A stretch of DNA of 64,000 nucleotides from an uncultured Mailhella sp. (GTDB lineage Bacteria; Desulfobacterota; Desulfovibrionia; Desulfovibrionales; Desulfovibrionaceae): assembly GCF_944324615.1 (NCBI RefSeq), contig NZ_CALUWY010000006.1:26833-90832 (forward strand), in the 5' to 3' direction. The notes under the pieces are model-generated. The model made no database searches, was not told the DNA's origin, and saw only the letters and a program-made list of their open reading frames with translations. Both the position numbers and the translations under genes were made by a program. Below are positions 62,482 to 64,000 of this stretch, piece by piece; within the stretch, counting starts at the first letter, position 1; each line of letters starts with the position of its first letter.

Positions 62482-63675
62482 ATGGACAACAGTATGGAAA
62501 AGGAAAGAATGCGGCGCTGGGTGCTTGCGCTGGGCGACGAGGCCGTGAACTGCTGCACCGATATTCCGCTGAGCGCTCAGGATATGCGCATGAGCGAAGC
62601 TCTTTCCTTGCTTTATGACCGCGGTGACGAAGGCCGGGGGCTGAGGGGCGGCAGCGGCGCTTCCGCCCCGCGTGTGGCGCGCTGGCTGGGCGACATCCGC
62701 CAGTACTTCCCTTCCACCGTGGTGCGCGCCATGCAGAAGGATGCCTTCGACCGCCTGCATCTTAAAGATATGCTGCTTCAGCCGGAAATGCTCGAATCCG
62801 TGCAGCCGGACGTGCACCTTGTCTCCACGCTCATGTCCCTGAACGGCGTCATTCCTCCGGAAACGCGGGAAACGGCACGCCTTGTGGTACGCAAGGTGGT
62901 GGAGGAGCTTTTAAAGAAGCTTGAGGAACCCATGCGCTCCGCCGTCACCGGCGCGCTCAACAGAGCGGTGCGCAACCGCCGCCCACGAGCCTCGGAAATC
63001 GACTGGAACCGCACCATCCGGGCCAATCTGCGGCACTGGCAGGAAGAATACCACTCTCTGGTGCCGGAAACGCTCATCGGCTTCGGCCGCAAGGCGCATC
63101 GCCCGCAGAGGGAAGTCATTCTCTGCATCGACCAGAGCGGATCCATGGCGGATTCCATCGTCTATTCCAGCATCTTCGGCGCGGTCATGGCCTCCCTGCC
63201 CGCCGTGCGGACGCACCTTGTGGTGTTCGATACCTCGGTGGTGGATCTTACGGAGGAAATGCGGGATCCGGTGGATATTCTTTTCGGTGTGCAGCTCGGC
63301 GGCGGCACCGACATCAACCGGGCCGTGGGTTACTGCCAGTCCCTTGTCACCGATCCGCGCAACACCATCATGGTGCTCATTTCCGATCTGTATGAGGGCG
63401 GCGTGGAAAAGAACCTTCTTCAGCGGGCAAACGAGCTTGTGCAGTCCGGCGTGCAGTTCATCACGCTGCTGGCTCTGAGCAACGAGGGCAGCCCCTTCTA
63501 CGACAAGGCTCTCGCAGGGAGGCTGTCCGCTCTGGGGGTTCCCTGCTTTGCCTGCACGCCGGATATATTCCCCGGCATGATGGCCGCCGCCATAAGGAAG
63601 GAGGATGTTGCCCTCTGGGCCGCGGAACAGGGTGTGGTCACCATCCCACCCGTGAGAGAACAGGCGGTTTCCTGA
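62482..63675 (+). CDS. CoxE-like vWA-domain protein with intact MIDAS
   Basis: A 397-residue protein. The N-terminal half is helical and charged; the C-terminal half is a von Willebrand A domain. The MIDAS metal site is complete: DxSxS at Asp217, Ser219, Ser221 (DQSGS), Thr276 (GGGTDIN) and Asp302 (LISDLYEGG). MoxR-partner vWA proteins recruit clients and need this metal site. A very strong GGAGGTGAT lies just before the ATG, inside the end of the upstream gene. It is last in the operon; a 13-bp terminator hairpin follows. Confidence 0.9.
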   Translation: MDNSMEKERMRRWVLALGDEAVNCCTDIPLSAQDMRMSEALSLLYDRGDEGRGLRGGSGASAPRVARWLGDIRQYFPSTVVRAMQKDAFDRLHLKDMLLQPEMLESVQPDVHLVSTLMSLNGVIPPETRETARLVVRKVVEELLKKLEEPMRSAVTGALNRAVRNRRPRASEIDWNRTIRANLRHWQEEYHSLVPETLIGFGRKAHRPQREVILCIDQSGSMADSIVYSSIFGAVMASLPAVRTHLVVFDTSVVDLTEEMRDPVDILFGVQLGGGTDINRAVGYCQSLVTDPRNTIMVLISDLYEGGVEKNLLQRANELVQSGVQFITLLALSNEGSPFYDKALAGRLSALGVPCFACTPDIFPGMMAAAIRKEDVALWAAEQGVVTIPPVREQAVS

Positions 63676-63699
63676 TTCTGTCAGACAAAACGGGAGCCG

Positions 63700-63735
63700 A
63701 TGCGGCCGGACGGATGCGTCCGGCCGCATTCTTTG
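63700..63735 (+). terminator. Terminator of the SWIM-MoxR-vWA operon
   Basis: A 13-bp perfect stem ATGCGGCCGGACG / CGTCCGGCCGCAT with a 4-base loop and a T-rich tail (TCTTTGTT), 25 bases after the vWA stop. Confidence 0.75.
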
Positions 63736-63950
63736 TTCCGTCTGGTGCCCCTTGTCTGAGACCGTGCCGGGGCAAAAGGCATGGACAGGAAGATGTGCCC
63801 CCGGCCCCGGGGAGCATGTTCCGTCCGCAGACCTTCAGCCGGGCCGTCAGAAGAGAAAACAAGGAGTCTTGCCGGAAGCATGCCCCTGCACGCCGAAAGT
63901 GTGCCTTGCTGAGAAGAGAAGCGTGCGGAAGGCGTTTTCCGGCGCAGGAA

Positions 63951-63984
63951 GCAGGGGGAAGGCCCGGCCTTCCCCCTGCTTTTT
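63951..63984 (+). terminator. Second plus-strand terminator near the right edge
   Basis: A 12- to 14-bp stem GCAGGGGGAAGGCC / GGCCTTCCCCCTGC with almost no loop, followed by five T residues. It lies 215 bases after the first terminator, with no gene between. It may be a back-up terminator or may end a small RNA. Confidence 0.65.
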
Positions 63985-64000
63985 CATGCCTGGAAGGGTG

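Larger units (their letters stand above)
63676..64000. other. Non-coding right end of the window
   Basis: About 325 bases holding the two plus-strand terminators and nothing else I can support. Short frames on the minus strand between 63640 and 63880 look like chance reading frames. Confidence 0.5.

Noticed and set aside
1..64000. CRISPR arrays, insertion sequences, prophage or attachment sites
   Set aside because: No regularly spaced repeats, transposase, integrase or phage structural gene was seen. The only direct repeat of note is the 14-base pair at 39698 and 39750.

Overview
The window is GC-rich chromosomal DNA, densely packed with genes, and reads like a Desulfovibrionales-type anaerobe, possibly a gut member of the Desulfovibrionaceae. 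This is inferred from the gene set: a complete-looking carbon-phosphorus lyase operon, a cytoplasmic [FeFe] hydrogenase, three-domain NifU with NifS, a UbiD/UbiX pair, a cysteine desulfidase, a DUF1538 permease with PII-like proteins, and the order tRNA-Val, thrS, infC, rpmI, rplT, pheS, pheT. I see no insertion sequence, prophage, CRISPR array or rRNA.

1-7470 (minus strand): phosphonate uptake and breakdown. The order of transcription is phnC, phnD, [terminator-like hairpin], phnE, a 2H-phosphoesterase-like gene, phnG, phnH, phnI, phnJ, phnK, phnL. PhnL runs off the left edge. 7958-9274: an ArsR-type regulator with two half-size COG0701-type permeases. 9709-11766: a UbiD/UbiX decarboxylase pair. 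11880-14035: a duplicated DUF1538 membrane protein with a tandem PII-like protein. 14314-17211: TSUP exporter, AraC-type regulator, gpsA. 17389-19589: a cysteine biosynthesis operon (98-residue unknown, cysK, cysE). 19891-20880: a GT9 glycosyltransferase. 21047-24025: leuC, leuD, leuB. 24223-26723: an amino-acid symporter with an L-cysteine desulfidase; the symporter's ribosome-binding site lies inside an inverted repeat.

26986-34296: the translation cluster (tRNA-Val, ThrRS, IF-3, L35, L20, PheRS alpha and beta), with hairpins between genes and a likely non-AUG infC start. 34703-43580: an M16 peptidase, a CGGC-domain protein, a CorC/CNNM-type protein, a GntR regulator with a nitrilase-family hydrolase, and an NSS-type sodium symporter, separated by long non-coding stretches.

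44031-50947: a phosphate and polyphosphate block: a DksA/TraR-like zinc finger, a Na/Pi transporter with a PhoU-like tail, Ppk1, a free-standing HD-domain protein, and Ppx. 51174-53190: nifU, nifS. 53450-55650: an [FeFe] hydrogenase whose only partner gene encodes a NuoF-like fragment without the NADH/FMN part.

56029-63675: the most intriguing region, a tightly coupled five-gene operon: SWIM zinc-finger protein, DUF5691-like protein, MoxR-type AAA+ ATPase, a large DUF5682-like protein with TraB/EreA-like His and Glu motifs, and a CoxE-like vWA protein with an intact MIDAS. It looks like a MoxR-vWA remodelling machine with a possible metallo-hydrolase client or effector. Its function is not evident from the sequence.
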